From NCBI RefSeq assembly GCF_937138205.1, contig NZ_CAKZOT010000113.1, positions 106,091-170,090 of the forward strand: a stretch of 64,000 bases of DNA, read 5' to 3'. The position numbers were made by a program, and so were the translations under genes. Positions 24,980 to 35,337 of the stretch are shown one piece after another; the stretch's first letter is position 1; the number at the start of each line of letters is the position of its first letter. Below the pieces are notes generated by a model. It was not told the DNA's origin and searched no databases. It saw only the letters and a list, made by a program, of their open reading frames with translations. The DNA is from an uncultured Rhodospira sp. (GTDB lineage Bacteria; Pseudomonadota; Alphaproteobacteria; Rhodospirillales; Rhodospirillaceae).

Positions 24980-27247
24980 TTGACCACACTTGCCCCCCCG
25001 TTCGTCCACCGGGCCGGGCCGACCGGAACACGGTTCCGGGTCTGGCCGGGCTCTCCCTATCACCTGGGTGCCACCTGGGACGGCTCGGGCACCAACTTCG
25101 CGCTGTTCTCCGCCCATGCCGAAGCCGTCGAGCTGTGCCTGTTCGACGATTCGGGCCAAAAGGAGATCGCCCGCATTGCCCTGCCCGAACACACGCACGA
25201 GGTCTGGCATGGGTACCTGCCGGACGTGCGGATCGGCCAGTTGTACGCTTTCCGGGTGAAGGGTCCGTATGATCCCCAGGCGGGACACCGGTTCAACCAT
25301 CACAAGCTGCTTCTTGATCCCTACGCCAAGTCTCTGGTGGGGGACGTGAAGTGGCATGACGCCCTGTTCGGCTACCAGGTCGGGCACGAGGACGGCGACC
25401 TGTCGTTCTCGACCGTGGACAGCGCGCCCTACATGCCCAAGTGCCAGGTGGTGGACACCGCCTTCACCTGGGGGCCGGACCCGTTCAGCCAGAACCCGTG
25501 GCACGACACCATCCTGTACGAGATGCACGTGCGCGGCTTCACCATGCGCCACCCGGAAGTGCCGGTGCCATTGCGCGGGACCTTCGCCGCGCTGGCCGAG
25601 GCGCCGGTGGTTGAGTATCTGCGCGAACTGGGGATTACCGCCGTCGAACTGCTGCCGGTGCACGCCTTCGTCCACGACCGGCATCTGGTCGAGCGGGGCG
25701 TGCGCAATTACTGGGGCTACAACACCATCGGCTTCTTCGCGCCCCATCCCGAGTATCTCGGCAAGGGTGGGCTGAACGAGTTCAAGATCTTTGTCCAGGT
25801 CATGCACGACGCCGGCATCGAGGTGATCCTGGACGTCGTCTACAACCACACCGCCGAGGGCAACCACCTGGGGCCGACCCTGTCGTTCCGGGGTATCGAC
25901 AACGCCAGCTACTACCACCTGATGGGGGATGATCCCCGCTATTACAACGATTTCACCGGCACCGGAAACGCGCTTGAGTTGCGTCACCGCAACGTGCTGC
26001 GCATGGTGACCGATTCGCTGCGCTATTGGGCCGAGGAAATGCGGGTGGACGGATTCCGCTTCGATCTGGCCACCACGCTGGCGCGGGTGAATGGGGTCTA
26101 CGACCAACACGCCGGGTTCCTCGATGCCGTGGCCCAGGACCCGGTGCTGTCGCGCAAGAAGCTGATCGCCGAGCCGTGGGATACCGGCATGGGCGGCTAT
26201 CAGGTGGGCGGCTTCCCGCCCGGCTGGGCCGAGTGGAACGACAAGTATCGCGACACCGTGCGCCGTTTCTGGAAGGGCGACGACGGCCAGTTGCCGGAGC
26301 TGACGTCGCGCGTGTCCGGCTCGTCCGACATCTTTTCGCATCAGGGCCGCAAGCCCTGGGCCAGCATCAACTTCGTCACCGCCCACGACGGTTTCACGCT
26401 GAACGACCTCGTCAGCTACAACGACAAGCACAACGAGGCCAACGGCGAGGACAATCGAGACGGCCACTCCCACAATTTCTCCTGGAACCATGGTGTCGAA
26501 GGGCCGACCACGGATCCGGCGATCCTGGCCCTGCGACGGCGCCAGCGGCGCAACTTCCTGCTCACCCTGTTGATCTCGCAGGGCGTGCCGATGATCGTCG
26601 CCGGGGACGAGTTCGGCCGCGGCCAGAACGGCAACAACAACGCCTATTGTCAGGACAACCCGCTGAGCTGGATCGACTGGGCCGGCATTGATGAGGCCGG
26701 CCGCGACCTGTTGGGCTTCACCAAGGCGCTGATCCGGTTGCGGCGCCAGCATATCGTCTTTCACCGCTCCCGCTTCTTCCAGGGGGGGCTGATCCCGGGC
26801 ACCAAGGTCAAGGACGTCACGTGGCTGCGTCCCGACGGCCGCGAGATGACTGACGAGGACTGGCACGATCCGGCGGCCAAGACACTGGGGATGCTGCTGT
26901 CCGGCGAGGCGGGCCTGACCCACTTGACCGAGACCGGCGAACCGGAGCCGGACCAGACGTTCCTGGTGTGGCTGAATGCCTCGCATCTGGACATGACCTG
27001 CCGCAATCCCTCGCTGCCGGCGGGCAACCGCTGGCACGTCGAGGCCGATACCCTGGCCGGTGGCCCGCGCCACAACGCGGCCGGCGCGCGCACCGTGGGA
27101 ACCAAGACGGCGGCGGCGTCGAAAAAGGGGCGGGTGTTCGTGGCCGCCCGCTCGGCGCTGATCCTGGTGCGCCAGGAGATCGGCGGCCGCGAGGCCGGCC
27201 CGGGACAGGTCGCGCACGGCAGCCCCCTGGCGCGTCCGTCGTTGTGA
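24980..27247 (+). CDS. glgX: Glycogen debranching enzyme GlgX
   Basis: GlgX is an isoamylase-type enzyme that removes alpha-1,6 branches from phosphorylase-limited glycogen. The 755-residue product has an N-terminal CBM48 domain (YHLGATWDGSGTNFALFS) and a GH13 barrel with DVVYNHTAEG, DGFRFDLA (nucleophile Asp), AEPWD (acid Glu) and FVTAHDGFTLNDL. Translation begins with TTG at 24980 behind GGAGG. The treZ gene follows by about 55 bases, so both probably serve glycogen-to-trehalose conversion. Confidence 0.93.
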   Translation: MTTLAPPFVHRAGPTGTRFRVWPGSPYHLGATWDGSGTNFALFSAHAEAVELCLFDDSGQKEIARIALPEHTHEVWHGYLPDVRIGQLYAFRVKGPYDPQAGHRFNHHKLLLDPYAKSLVGDVKWHDALFGYQVGHEDGDLSFSTVDSAPYMPKCQVVDTAFTWGPDPFSQNPWHDTILYEMHVRGFTMRHPEVPVPLRGTFAALAEAPVVEYLRELGITAVELLPVHAFVHDRHLVERGVRNYWGYNTIGFFAPHPEYLGKGGLNEFKIFVQVMHDAGIEVILDVVYNHTAEGNHLGPTLSFRGIDNASYYHLMGDDPRYYNDFTGTGNALELRHRNVLRMVTDSLRYWAEEMRVDGFRFDLATTLARVNGVYDQHAGFLDAVAQDPVLSRKKLIAEPWDTGMGGYQVGGFPPGWAEWNDKYRDTVRRFWKGDDGQLPELTSRVSGSSDIFSHQGRKPWASINFVTAHDGFTLNDLVSYNDKHNEANGEDNRDGHSHNFSWNHGVEGPTTDPAILALRRRQRRNFLLTLLISQGVPMIVAGDEFGRGQNGNNNAYCQDNPLSWIDWAGIDEAGRDLLGFTKALIRLRRQHIVFHRSRFFQGGLIPGTKVKDVTWLRPDGREMTDEDWHDPAAKTLGMLLSGEAGLTHLTETGEPEPDQTFLVWLNASHLDMTCRNPSLPAGNRWHVEADTLAGGPRHNAAGARTVGTKTAAASKKGRVFVAARSALILVRQEIGGREAGPGQVAHGSPLARPSL

Positions 27248-27302
27248 CGGGGTCTCGTCCTCCTTATGGTCAGACATGAATAACCCGATTGCGGAGGTAT
27301 GG

Positions 27303-29150
27303 ATGTCCGCTCCCGTGGCCCGGCACGATATGCCCTTTGGCGCCACCTTGATGGAGGAGGGCGGGGTTCGTTTTGCCCTGTGGGCGCCGGACGTGGACGC
27401 GCTGACTCTTGAAGTCGTGGCCGGCGACACCGCTCACGGGCTGCACGTCACGGCGCACCACGCCATGGGCGCCGTCGGGGACGGCTGGTGGGCGGCCGAG
27501 GTGGCGGAGGCCGGTCCGGGCACCCTCTACCGCTACCGGCTGGCGGACGGATTGGCGGTGCCGGACCCGGCCTCGCGGTTCCAGCCGTTCGACGTGCACG
27601 GCCCGAGCCAGGTGGTGGACCCGACCGCCTACCGCTGGCGGGCCACGGACTGGCGCGGCCGACCGTGGCACGAGGCGGTGCTGTATGAGCTGCACCCCGG
27701 CACGTTCTCGCCCGAGGGCACGTTCGCCGGCATCGAGAGCCGGTTGGACCATCTGGCCGACCTGGGGATCACGGCCATCGAACTGATGCCGGTGGCCGAT
27801 TTTCCGGGGTGCTGGAACTGGGGCTATGACGGCGTGATGATGTTCGCGCCGGACAGCCGCTATGGCACGCCGGACGACCTGAAGCGCCTGATCGATGCCG
27901 CGCACGCGCGCGGCCTGATGGTGTTCCTGGACGTGGTCTACAATCACTTTGGCCCCGAGGGGAATTATCTGCACTGCTACGCCAACTCCTTCTTCGACGA
28001 GGCGCAGCACACGCCCTGGGGCGCGGCCATCGATTTCTCCCGGTCGCCGGTGCGCGACTTCTACGTTCAGAACGTGTTGTTCTGGTTGCAGGAATACCTG
28101 TTCGACGGGCTGCGGTTCGACGCCGTGCACGCCATCAGCGACTCCCAGCCGGAGCACATTCTCGATGAGATCGCGCGGCGTGTGCGCGTGCACTTTGAAG
28201 GCAGCGGCCGGCATGTGCACCTGGTGCTGGAGAACGACGACAACGCGGCGCGGTTCCTGGGGGCGCCGGGCGGGCGGTTCGATGCCCAATGGAACGACGA
28301 CTACCACCACATCATCCATCACCTGCTGACCGGTGAGGGGCACGGTTACTACGAGGATTACGTCGCCGACCCGATGGACCGCCTGTCCCGCGTGCTGACC
28401 GAAGGCTTCGATTATCAGGGTACGGCCTCGGTGCATCGGGACGGACAGGTGCGCGGCGAGCCGAGCGGGGACCTGCCCCAGACCGCGTTCGTCGACTTCA
28501 TCCAGAACCACGATCAGGTGGGCAACCGGGCCTTCGGCGAACGGCTCACCGCCCTGGCGCCGAAGCCGGCGGTCGAGGCGGCGCTCATGCTGTTGTTGCT
28601 GGCGCCGCGCCCGGTGCTGCTGTTCATGGGCGAGGAGTGGGGCAGCGAACGGCCGTTCCTGTTCCATGTGGACTTCGGCGAGGATCTGCGCACCCCGGTG
28701 CGGGAGGGCCGGCGCGCCGAGTTCGCCCGCTTCCCGGGGTTCTCCGACCCGGCGGCGCGGGCGCGCATTCCCGACCCCTTCGCGGCCGAGACGTTCGCCG
28801 ACAGCCGGTTGGACTGGGACAGCCTGGACGCGGAGCCCCATGCCACCCGGTTGCGCTGGGTCAAGGGCCTGCTGGCGACTCGCCAGTCGGCGGTCGCGCC
28901 CCTGATTCCGGCGTTGCGGCCGGTGACCGCCGACCGGTTCGGCGCGCACGGGCTGCGGGTCTGCTGGCATCATCGCGGCGGCACTGACCTAGTGGTGGTC
29001 ATGAACCTGGGGCCGGAGCCGGTCGACATGCCCTCGGCCCACCGGCCCACCGGGCCGGCCCTTGCCGTCACCCCGGCGACGGCGCTGGCGGCGCTGCGCC
29101 AGGGGGCCAACCTGCCGCCCTGGACCGTGATTTGGGCGCGCAGTGATTGA
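27303..29150 (+). CDS. treZ: Maltooligosyltrehalose trehalohydrolase TreZ
   Basis: TreZ releases trehalose from maltooligosyltrehalose made by TreY. The 615-residue product has a CBM48-like N-terminus (GVRFALWAPDVDAL) and the GH13 barrel with ELHPGTFSPEGTF, MPVADFPG, DVVYNHFGPEGNYL, LRFDAVHAI, VLENDDN and FIQNHDQVGNR, which fit TreZ rather than branching enzyme. The ATG at 27303 has GGAGG at good distance; an in-frame ATG at 27276 has none. TreY is not in the window. Confidence 0.9.
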   Translation: MSAPVARHDMPFGATLMEEGGVRFALWAPDVDALTLEVVAGDTAHGLHVTAHHAMGAVGDGWWAAEVAEAGPGTLYRYRLADGLAVPDPASRFQPFDVHGPSQVVDPTAYRWRATDWRGRPWHEAVLYELHPGTFSPEGTFAGIESRLDHLADLGITAIELMPVADFPGCWNWGYDGVMMFAPDSRYGTPDDLKRLIDAAHARGLMVFLDVVYNHFGPEGNYLHCYANSFFDEAQHTPWGAAIDFSRSPVRDFYVQNVLFWLQEYLFDGLRFDAVHAISDSQPEHILDEIARRVRVHFEGSGRHVHLVLENDDNAARFLGAPGGRFDAQWNDDYHHIIHHLLTGEGHGYYEDYVADPMDRLSRVLTEGFDYQGTASVHRDGQVRGEPSGDLPQTAFVDFIQNHDQVGNRAFGERLTALAPKPAVEAALMLLLLAPRPVLLFMGEEWGSERPFLFHVDFGEDLRTPVREGRRAEFARFPGFSDPAARARIPDPFAAETFADSRLDWDSLDAEPHATRLRWVKGLLATRQSAVAPLIPALRPVTADRFGAHGLRVCWHHRGGTDLVVVMNLGPEPVDMPSAHRPTGPALAVTPATALAALRQGANLPPWTVIWARSD

Positions 29151-29171
29151 CGGCTCGGGCGGACCCGTCTT

Positions 29172-30863
29172 CTACGCCGCCGGCAGCTCGACGATGAAGC
29201 GGGCACCCAGCGCGCGGCCGGTGCGGTCGGTCCGGGTCTCGGCGCGGATCGTGCCCCGGTGGTTCTCGACGATCTGCTTGGAGATCGACAGGCCCAGGCC
29301 CGAGTGGGTGCCGAACTTCTCGCCTTTCGGGCGTTGCGAGTAGAACCGCTCGAATACGGTCGCCTCCTTGCCGGGCGGCAGGCCGGGGCCGTCGTCCTCG
29401 ACCGTGGCGACGATGCGCGGCCCCTCGCGCCCCGCGCGCAGCACCACCGTCCCGCCCTCGGGACTGAACGAGACCGCATTGGCCAGCAGGTTCTGGAACA
29501 CCTGCCCCAGGCGGCTGTCGATGCCGAAAACCGGCAGCGGTGCGCCGTCGGCCGGTCCCTCGAAGCGGACCGACACGCCGGCCTCGGCGGCGGTGTTGGC
29601 GTGCACGTCGGCCAGTGCCGACAACAGGGGAACGAGGTCCATGGCTTGCGTCGGGGCGCGCGACATCTCCGCATCCAGTCGCGAGGCATCGGAGATGTCC
29701 GAGATCAGGCGGTTGAGCCGTTCGATATCGTCCAGGATCACACTCATCAGGCGGCGTTGCTGATCGGGATCGGTGACGCGGGCCACGGTTTCGACGGCGC
29801 TGCGCAGCGAGGTCAGCGGGTTCTTGATCTCGTGCGCGACATCGGCGGCGAAGCGTTCGATGGCCCCCATGCGCGCCGACAGGGCCGCCGTCATCTCGAT
29901 CAGCGCCGCCGAGAGTTCGCCCAACTCGTCGCGGCGGTTGGACAGGTCCGGAATGTCGCGGTGGTCTCCGTGCGCGTGGCGCACCCGCTCGGCGGCGGTG
30001 GCCAGGCGGGTCAGCGGCCGCACCAGGGTTCCGGACAGGTACAGCGACAGCAGGATGGTGACGGCCAGGGTGGCGCCGAAGATCTCCAGGATGGCCAGAC
30101 GCACCTCAATGACATCGCGTTCGATTTCGCGGTCGTCGGCGGAGACGAGCAGGGCGCCGACCACCTGCTTGTAGTACTGCACGGGGACGGCCACGTTGAG
30201 CACCAGGCGTTTGCCGTCGGGATGACGCCGGATGGCGCCGCTGGCCGACTGGCCGGCGAGGGCGTCGCGGACCTCGGCGTAGTCGGCGGCGCTCTGGTGC
30301 GGTGGTTCCTTGTACAGCGGCAGTTCGGTTCGGGGCATGACCATGGTGTAGGCTTGGTCCAACAGCGTGCCAATCCGCGCCAACAGGCGATCCACCCAGT
30401 CGCCCATCGGATCCGGCTCCGGCAACGGCGGCAGCGGCGAGATCTGGAACTGGCCGCCGAGGCCGCGCCGGCTGTCGGCCACCAGATCGCCGTCCAGGCC
30501 GTACAGACGGCCGCGCACCCCGGCCAGGGCCGACAGGCGGCGCACGATCTGGGCCGCCAGCTCGGGCGTGATGATCTGCCCGGGGACCAGACTGCGGGTT
30601 TCCGGGTGGACCTCGAACGTCAGCGAGCCCTCGGCGACGGCGGCGGCGATCAGGTCGGCCTCGGTGCGCAAGGCGTTCAGGCGCGCTTCGGTCAGGGTTT
30701 CCCGGTAGTTGTCGAGATAGAACATGCCGGCCACCAGTAGGATGGGGGCCAGCAGGTTGACCGCCAGAATGCGCCGCGTCAGGCGCGAGCGCAGGACCGA
30801 GCCCGACCAGGGCCGCCTTCGCGACGCCGCCGCGTCCGACTCCGCCTCCCGGGTGCGTGCCAC
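29172..30863 (-). CDS. chvG: Sensor histidine kinase, ChvG/ExoS-like
   Basis: The 563-residue product has a short basic N-terminus, a membrane segment near residues 32-50, a periplasmic sensor part of about 200 residues, a second membrane segment, a HAMP region, the HisKA motif DVAHEIKNPLTSL with the phospho-accepting His, and the ATPase motifs around DDGPGLPPG and GLGLSISKQI. This is the ChvG layout. ChvG/ChvI governs acid and envelope responses in alphaproteobacteria. The GTG start is one base after the response-regulator stop. It converges on treZ. Confidence 0.88.
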   Translation of the reverse strand: MARTREAESDAAASRRRPWSGSVLRSRLTRRILAVNLLAPILLVAGMFYLDNYRETLTEARLNALRTEADLIAAAVAEGSLTFEVHPETRSLVPGQIITPELAAQIVRRLSALAGVRGRLYGLDGDLVADSRRGLGGQFQISPLPPLPEPDPMGDWVDRLLARIGTLLDQAYTMVMPRTELPLYKEPPHQSAADYAEVRDALAGQSASGAIRRHPDGKRLVLNVAVPVQYYKQVVGALLVSADDREIERDVIEVRLAILEIFGATLAVTILLSLYLSGTLVRPLTRLATAAERVRHAHGDHRDIPDLSNRRDELGELSAALIEMTAALSARMGAIERFAADVAHEIKNPLTSLRSAVETVARVTDPDQQRRLMSVILDDIERLNRLISDISDASRLDAEMSRAPTQAMDLVPLLSALADVHANTAAEAGVSVRFEGPADGAPLPVFGIDSRLGQVFQNLLANAVSFSPEGGTVVLRAGREGPRIVATVEDDGPGLPPGKEATVFERFYSQRPKGEKFGTHSGLGLSISKQIVENHRGTIRAETRTDRTGRALGARFIVELPAA

Positions 30864-30864
30864 G

Positions 30865-31566
30865 TCAGCCTGCGTCCTTGTAGCGGTAGCCGACGCCGTA
30901 CAGGGTCTCGATATCCGAGAACTCGGTGTCCACCTCGCGGAACTTCTTGCGCAGGCGCTTGATGTGGCTGTCGATGGTGCGGTCGTCGACGTAGATGTGC
31001 TCGCCGTAGGCGGCGTCGATCAACTGGTCGCGGCTCTTGACGTGCCCGGGGCGCTGCGCCAGCGACTGCAGCAGCAGGAACTCGGTCACCGTCAGGTTGA
31101 CCGGCTCGCCCTTCCAGGTGCAGAGGTGGCGTTCCGGGTCCATCACCAGTTCGCCACGGATCAGGGCCTTGTCCGACAGGTCGGGGGCGCCGTCGCGGCC
31201 GGCCTCGCCCCGGCGCAGGATGGCGCGGATGCGCTCGATCAGCAGGCGCTGCGAGAACGGCTTCTTGATGTAGTCGTCGGCGCCCATGCGCAGGCCCATC
31301 AACTCGTCCACCTCGTCGTCCTTGGAGGTGAGGAAGATGACCGGCAGGCTGGATTTGACGCGCAGGCGCTGCAGCAACTCCATGCCGTCCATGCGCGGCA
31401 TCTTGATGTCCAGCACGGCCAGGTCGACCGGGTCGGCCAGCAATCCGCGCAGCGCCTCGGCGCCGTCGGTGTAGGTCACGATCTCGAAGCCCTCGGTCTC
31501 CAGGGTGATGGAGACCGAGGCGAGGATGTTCTGGTCGTCGTCCACAAGCGCGATGCGTTGGGCCAC
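30865..31566 (-). CDS. chvI: OmpR-type response regulator, ChvI-like
   Basis: The 233-residue product has a receiver domain (ALVDDDQNI, phospho-accepting Asp in [10 protein letters not shown], Lys in YIKKPF) and a C-terminal OmpR-type winged helix ([16 protein letters not shown], then [16 protein letters not shown]). This fits ChvI. Start is GTG at 31566. ChvG follows immediately. In many Rhizobiales the pair adjoins a PEP carboxykinase gene; here one (GTP type) is 1.8 kb upstream with hicAB and a copper chaperone gene between. Confidence 0.9.
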   Translation of the reverse strand: MAQRIALVDDDQNILASVSITLETEGFEIVTYTDGAEALRGLLADPVDLAVLDIKMPRMDGMELLQRLRVKSSLPVIFLTSKDDEVDELMGLRMGADDYIKKPFSQRLLIERIRAILRRGEAGRDGAPDLSDKALIRGELVMDPERHLCTWKGEPVNLTVTEFLLLQSLAQRPGHVKSRDQLIDAAYGEHIYVDDRTIDSHIKRLRKKFREVDTEFSDIETLYGVGYRYKDAG

Positions 31567-31699
31567 GGTGTCGTCCTCCGGCGGGAAAGGGGCCTGATCG
31601 GCACACGTCTGTTCCTATCAGGGAACCGCCCAATTATGGCAACCCCGGGGAGGGAATGGGCACGAAACCGTGGCGGGTGGGAGTGAGAGCGAGAGCGGA

Positions 31700-32146
31700 T
31701 CAGGCGGCTTCGGCCGTGACCGTCAGCACGACCCCAAGGGCCTCGGCGGCACGTTCCACCTGTGCCCATTGGCTGGCATGGCAGAGGTCAAGAACGCGGC
31801 GGACGGCCCGGTCGTCCATCCCGAGGCGTTCGGCGAGCAACCGTTGAGTCACCCCTTGCCGGCGCATGGCGACGTGCAGCGCCAGCTTCGCGGTCACAAG
31901 TCCTGGCAGGCGACACCAGACCTCGCCCTCCTGGGGTGGGCTCGCTTCCGGGATGAAGCCCGTGCGGTGAATCATGTCGTCCAGCACGGCCACCAGCGCG
32001 TCGACGGCATGGTGCGCGGCGTCATCCGGATCGTCGCCGAACGTGGTGACCGGCGGCAGATCACGGCAGGTCACGAGCAGGGTGTCGTTGTCGTCCGGCT
32101 CCAGGGCGATGGCATACCCGGTGGGGACGGTGAGGAGAGTCGGCAT
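31700..32146 (-). CDS. hicB: HicB-type antitoxin
   Basis: The 148-residue product starts with the HicB RNase-H-like fold (YAIALEPDDNDTLLVTCRDLP) and ends with a helix-turn-helix (GVTQRLLAERLGMDDRAVRRVLD), which fits the antitoxin that blocks HicA and represses the operon. It lies 54 bases downstream of hicA on the same strand. Residues about 20-55 hold the central binding part. Confidence 0.86.
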   Translation of the reverse strand: MPTLLTVPTGYAIALEPDDNDTLLVTCRDLPPVTTFGDDPDDAAHHAVDALVAVLDDMIHRTGFIPEASPPQEGEVWCRLPGLVTAKLALHVAMRRQGVTQRLLAERLGMDDRAVRRVLDLCHASQWAQVERAAEALGVVLTVTAEAA

Positions 32147-32200
32147 GGCGATCGGCCTGCGCCTGAATGGGTGAACGGAGTTCGCGTTTTGGCGAACGCG

Positions 32201-32392
32201 CTAATCGAGGCCAAGGTCCTTCATGATCTTGCGAACGAGGCCTTTTCCAAGCTGTTTGCGCCCGCCATGGCGTGGCAATTCGGAGGTGGCGCCCGTGGAC
32301 GGGTTCCGGAGAATAACATGGCCGGAACTGCCCTTGGGCTCCACTTCGATGCCCTGCCGGCGCAGCCACCTCTCGAACTGGTCTGCGTTCAC
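32201..32392 (-). CDS. hicA: HicA-type toxin, mRNA interferase
   Basis: The 63-residue product has the HicA double-stranded RNA-binding-like fold, with the family pattern KGSSGHVILRNP (conserved His) and KQLGKGLVRKIMKDLGL at its end. HicA cleaves mRNA when freed from HicB. Translation starts with GTG. The hicA-hicB order is the common one for this type II system. No transposase or integrase is next to it. Confidence 0.87.
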   Translation of the reverse strand: MNADQFERWLRRQGIEVEPKGSSGHVILRNPSTGATSELPRHGGRKQLGKGLVRKIMKDLGLD

Positions 32393-32456
32393 GGGACCGG
32401 CCCATGATGTTCAAGGGTAGGACACACGTGTCCGGTCCGCAAGGCGTTGGCGGACA

Positions 32457-32951
32457 TTATTGTCCTTCGCTCCCGTGGGCGTGCCCCATTCCGCCGCCCA
32501 TGGCGCCGACGCTTTTCACGATGACATCCACGTCGACGTCGCCGGCCTGTTCGAAGGTCAGGGTGACGGGGAAGGTCTCGCCCTCTTGCAAGGGATCATG
32601 CAGCCCGATGAACATGACATGCAGGCCGCCCGGTTGCAGCATCGTGGTTTCACCGGCCGGAACGTCGATGGCCTCCACTTTCCGCATCCGCATGACATCC
32701 CCGTCCTTGATGTGGGTGTGCAGTTCAACCACATCCGAGACGTTTGCCGTGGCGCTGACCAGGCGGTCGCTGTCGCCGGTGTTGGTGATGGTCATGAACG
32801 CCGCGCCGGCTCGCGCCATGCCGGCGGAGGCCCGCGCCCAGGGGTCGGCGATGGTCAGGCTGCCGGCCGTGACCTCGGCGGCCATGGCGGGCGCGGCGGC
32901 GGCAAGGCCCAAGGCGAAGACGGCGGCGCCGAGACGGATGCGCGGGATCAT
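32457..32951 (-). CDS. Periplasmic copper chaperone PCu(A)C
   Basis: The 164-residue product has a signal peptide cleaved about AMA-AEV, the domain start IADPWARAS, and the copper-binding pattern: a His in VELHTH, two Met in VMRMRKV, and HVMF after a LQPGG stretch. PCu(A)C delivers Cu(I) to cytochrome c oxidase CuA and related sites. The C-terminus adds a Met/Gly/His tail (GGGMGHAHG) that may bind metal. No cox or sco gene is adjacent. It is divergent from pckG. Confidence 0.9.
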   Translation of the reverse strand: MIPRIRLGAAVFALGLAAAAPAMAAEVTAGSLTIADPWARASAGMARAGAAFMTITNTGDSDRLVSATANVSDVVELHTHIKDGDVMRMRKVEAIDVPAGETTMLQPGGLHVMFIGLHDPLQEGETFPVTLTFEQAGDVDVDVIVKSVGAMGGGMGHAHGSEGQ

Positions 32952-33330
32952 GGGGGGTACTCCCTAAGAGTGAATGGGCCGAACAAATGGGGCTCGGGGT
33001 AGTGTGGCGCAAGGTTCGCCGGAGCGACAAGACACGACAATGCGGCAGTCCTGTGACGTCGCTCCGATCGTTCTGGACCAAGCGGCCGAAAGCGGGCAGA
33101 CTGCGGCATCATGATGGTTCCGCCCCCGTATCGTCATCCATTGCCCCCGGACCGGTCGGCCGCCGGCCCGCGGCAGGCGTGTGCGCATGGATGTGCATCC
33201 GGGGACGGGGGAGCCTCGTACGCAAAGGAACGGGCCGGCCCAACCCCATTTTTCATGCCGCACGCCGGGAAACCGGTTTCGGGCTGACTCAGAGTTGAAG
33301 AATTGTCGTGCCAACGGGAGGGTAAAGTCG
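32952..33330. other. Divergent intergenic region upstream of pckG
   Basis: This 379-base gap separates the copper chaperone gene (minus strand) from pckG (plus strand) and must contain both promoters. No gene and no clear palindromic operator stands out by eye. A good ribosome site, GGGAGGG, is about ten bases before the pckG ATG. Confidence 0.5.
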
Positions 33331-35169
33331 ATGAGTGAAGCACCGACCAAACATGCGAAACTCCTGGCGTGGGTGGATGAGATCGCCGCGCTGACCAAGC
33401 CGGACCGCGTCGAGTGGTGCAACGGCAGCCAGGAGGAATACGACCGCCTATGCCAGTTGCTGGTGGACGGCGGCTCCTACATCCGCCTGAACCCGGAAAA
33501 GCGCCCGAACAGTTTCCTGTGCCGGTCCGACCCGGCCGACGTGGCGCGCGTGGAAAACCGCACGTTCATTTGTTCCGAGAACAAGGACGATGCCGGCCCG
33601 ACCAACAACTGGGTCGCTCCGGCCGAAATGCGCCAGACCCTGAACGGCCTGTTCGACGGCTGTATGCGCGGCCGAACGATGTACGTGATTCCGTTCTCCA
33701 TGGGGCCGCTGGGCTCGCCGATTTCCGAGATCGGCGTCGAGATCTCGGATTCCGCGTACGTGGTGACCAACATGCGCATCATGACGCGCATGGGCCAGGC
33801 GGCGCTGGACGTACTCGGCGACGACGGCGAGTTCATTCCCTGCGTCCACTCCGTCGGGATGCCGCTGGAGCCGGGCCAGAAGGACGTGGCCTGGCCCTGC
33901 AACGCCGACAACAAGTACATCGTCCACTATCCCGAGACGCGGGAGATCTGGTCGTTCGGCTCCGGCTACGGCGGCAACGCGCTGCTGGGCAAGAAGTGCT
34001 TCGCGCTACGCATCGCCTCGGTGAAGGCGCGCGATGAGGGCTGGCTGGCCGAACACATGCTGATCCTGGGCGTGAAGAACCCGGCCGGGGAGAAGCGGTA
34101 CGTCTGCGGCGCCTTCCCCAGTGCCTGCGGTAAGACCAACTTCGCCATGCTGATTCCGCCGGAAGGCTATGAGGGCTGGCAGGTCACCACCGTCGGCGAC
34201 GATATCGCCTGGATCAAGCCGGACTCGGAGGGCAACCTGCGGGCCATCAACCCCGAGTACGGCTTCTTCGGCGTGGCGCCCGGGACCTCGATGAAGTCCA
34301 ACCCGAACGCCATCCTGTCGCTGCACGCCAACAGCATTTTCACCAACGTCGCCATGACCGACGACGGCGACGTGTGGTGGGAAGGCCTGACGGATGAGCC
34401 GCCGGCTCACCTGATCGACTGGAAGGGGCAGGACTGGACGCCGGACTGCGGCCGCACCGCGTCGCATCCGAACGCCCGCTTCACCGCGCCCTTGAACCAG
34501 TGTCCGTCGCTGGACGACAAGTGGGAAGACCCGGCCGGCGTGAAGGTCGATGCCTTCCTGTTCGGCGGGCGCGTGGCGTCCAACTTCCCGCTGGTGTTCG
34601 AGGCCAAGGACTGGAACCACGGCGTCTATCTCGCGGCGACCATGGGCTCCGAGCTGACCGCCGCCGCCGAGGGCAAGCCGGGCGACCTGCGCCGCGATCC
34701 GTTCGCCATGCTGCCGTTCATCGGCTACAACATGGCGGACTACTGGAAGCACTGGTTCGAGTTGGGCGAGACGCTGGGCCATCCCAAGGTGCCCGGGTTC
34801 TACCGCGTCAACTGGTTCCGCAAGGACGACAACGGCAAGTTCATCTGGCCGGGCTTTGGCGAGAACATGCGCGCGCTGGAGTGGGTCTTCAATCGTGTGC
34901 GCGGTGAGGCGCACGCGGTGGAAAGCCCGCTGGGTAACGTGCCGGCCTACAGCGACATCAACTGGAACGGCCTGCCGTTCGAGGAGGCGCTGTACAACCG
35001 CATCATGACGGTCGAGAAGGACAAGGCCCTGCGCGAGGTGCAGACCCAGTCCGACTTCTTCGACAAGTTCGGCGACCGGGTGCCGAAGGAGATCGCCGAG
35101 ATGCGCGAGGCCACGTTGAAGGCGCTGGAGCAGGCGCCAGAGGTGTGGGAGTTGCCGAAGTCGGCGTAA
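33331..35169 (+). CDS. pckG: Phosphoenolpyruvate carboxykinase, GTP-dependent
   Basis: The enzyme converts oxaloacetate and GTP to PEP, CO2 and GDP, the first step of gluconeogenesis. The 612-residue product has the GTP-type signatures: [27 protein letters not shown], the kinase-1 loop [13 protein letters not shown] and DDIAWIKP. Length is that of the GTP family, not the ATP-type PckA (about 540) most common in alphaproteobacteria. The ATG at 33331 follows GGGAGGG. A strong terminator follows the gene. Confidence 0.95.
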   Translation: MSEAPTKHAKLLAWVDEIAALTKPDRVEWCNGSQEEYDRLCQLLVDGGSYIRLNPEKRPNSFLCRSDPADVARVENRTFICSENKDDAGPTNNWVAPAEMRQTLNGLFDGCMRGRTMYVIPFSMGPLGSPISEIGVEISDSAYVVTNMRIMTRMGQAALDVLGDDGEFIPCVHSVGMPLEPGQKDVAWPCNADNKYIVHYPETREIWSFGSGYGGNALLGKKCFALRIASVKARDEGWLAEHMLILGVKNPAGEKRYVCGAFPSACGKTNFAMLIPPEGYEGWQVTTVGDDIAWIKPDSEGNLRAINPEYGFFGVAPGTSMKSNPNAILSLHANSIFTNVAMTDDGDVWWEGLTDEPPAHLIDWKGQDWTPDCGRTASHPNARFTAPLNQCPSLDDKWEDPAGVKVDAFLFGGRVASNFPLVFEAKDWNHGVYLAATMGSELTAAAEGKPGDLRRDPFAMLPFIGYNMADYWKHWFELGETLGHPKVPGFYRVNWFRKDDNGKFIWPGFGENMRALEWVFNRVRGEAHAVESPLGNVPAYSDINWNGLPFEEALYNRIMTVEKDKALREVQTQSDFFDKFGDRVPKEIAEMREATLKALEQAPEVWELPKSA

Positions 35170-35195
35170 GCGGCGGCTCGCCCCGATTCTCAAGA

Positions 35196-35232
35196 CCCCC
35201 GCCGGCTTCCGTGCCCGGCGGGGGTTTTGTTT
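35196..35232 (+). terminator. Rho-independent terminator after pckG
   Basis: A perfect ten-base stem, CCCCCGCCGG with CCGGCGGGGG, is followed by TTTTGTTT. It begins 26 bases after the pckG stop and separates this gene from the small HTH-like gene. Confidence 0.9.
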
Positions 35233-35337
35233 GACCAGAGAGGGCTTCCGTCCCGGCGCGAAGCGGTCTATGGTCCGGCGCTTCGCGCGGCGGCGCACGG
35301 GCGCGCCGCGACGCTGCAGTCAGGGGAAACAGCGATC

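Noticed and set aside
24890..27430. Open frame on the minus strand opposite glgX
   Set aside because: It shadows glgX with low-complexity His/Gln-rich translation.
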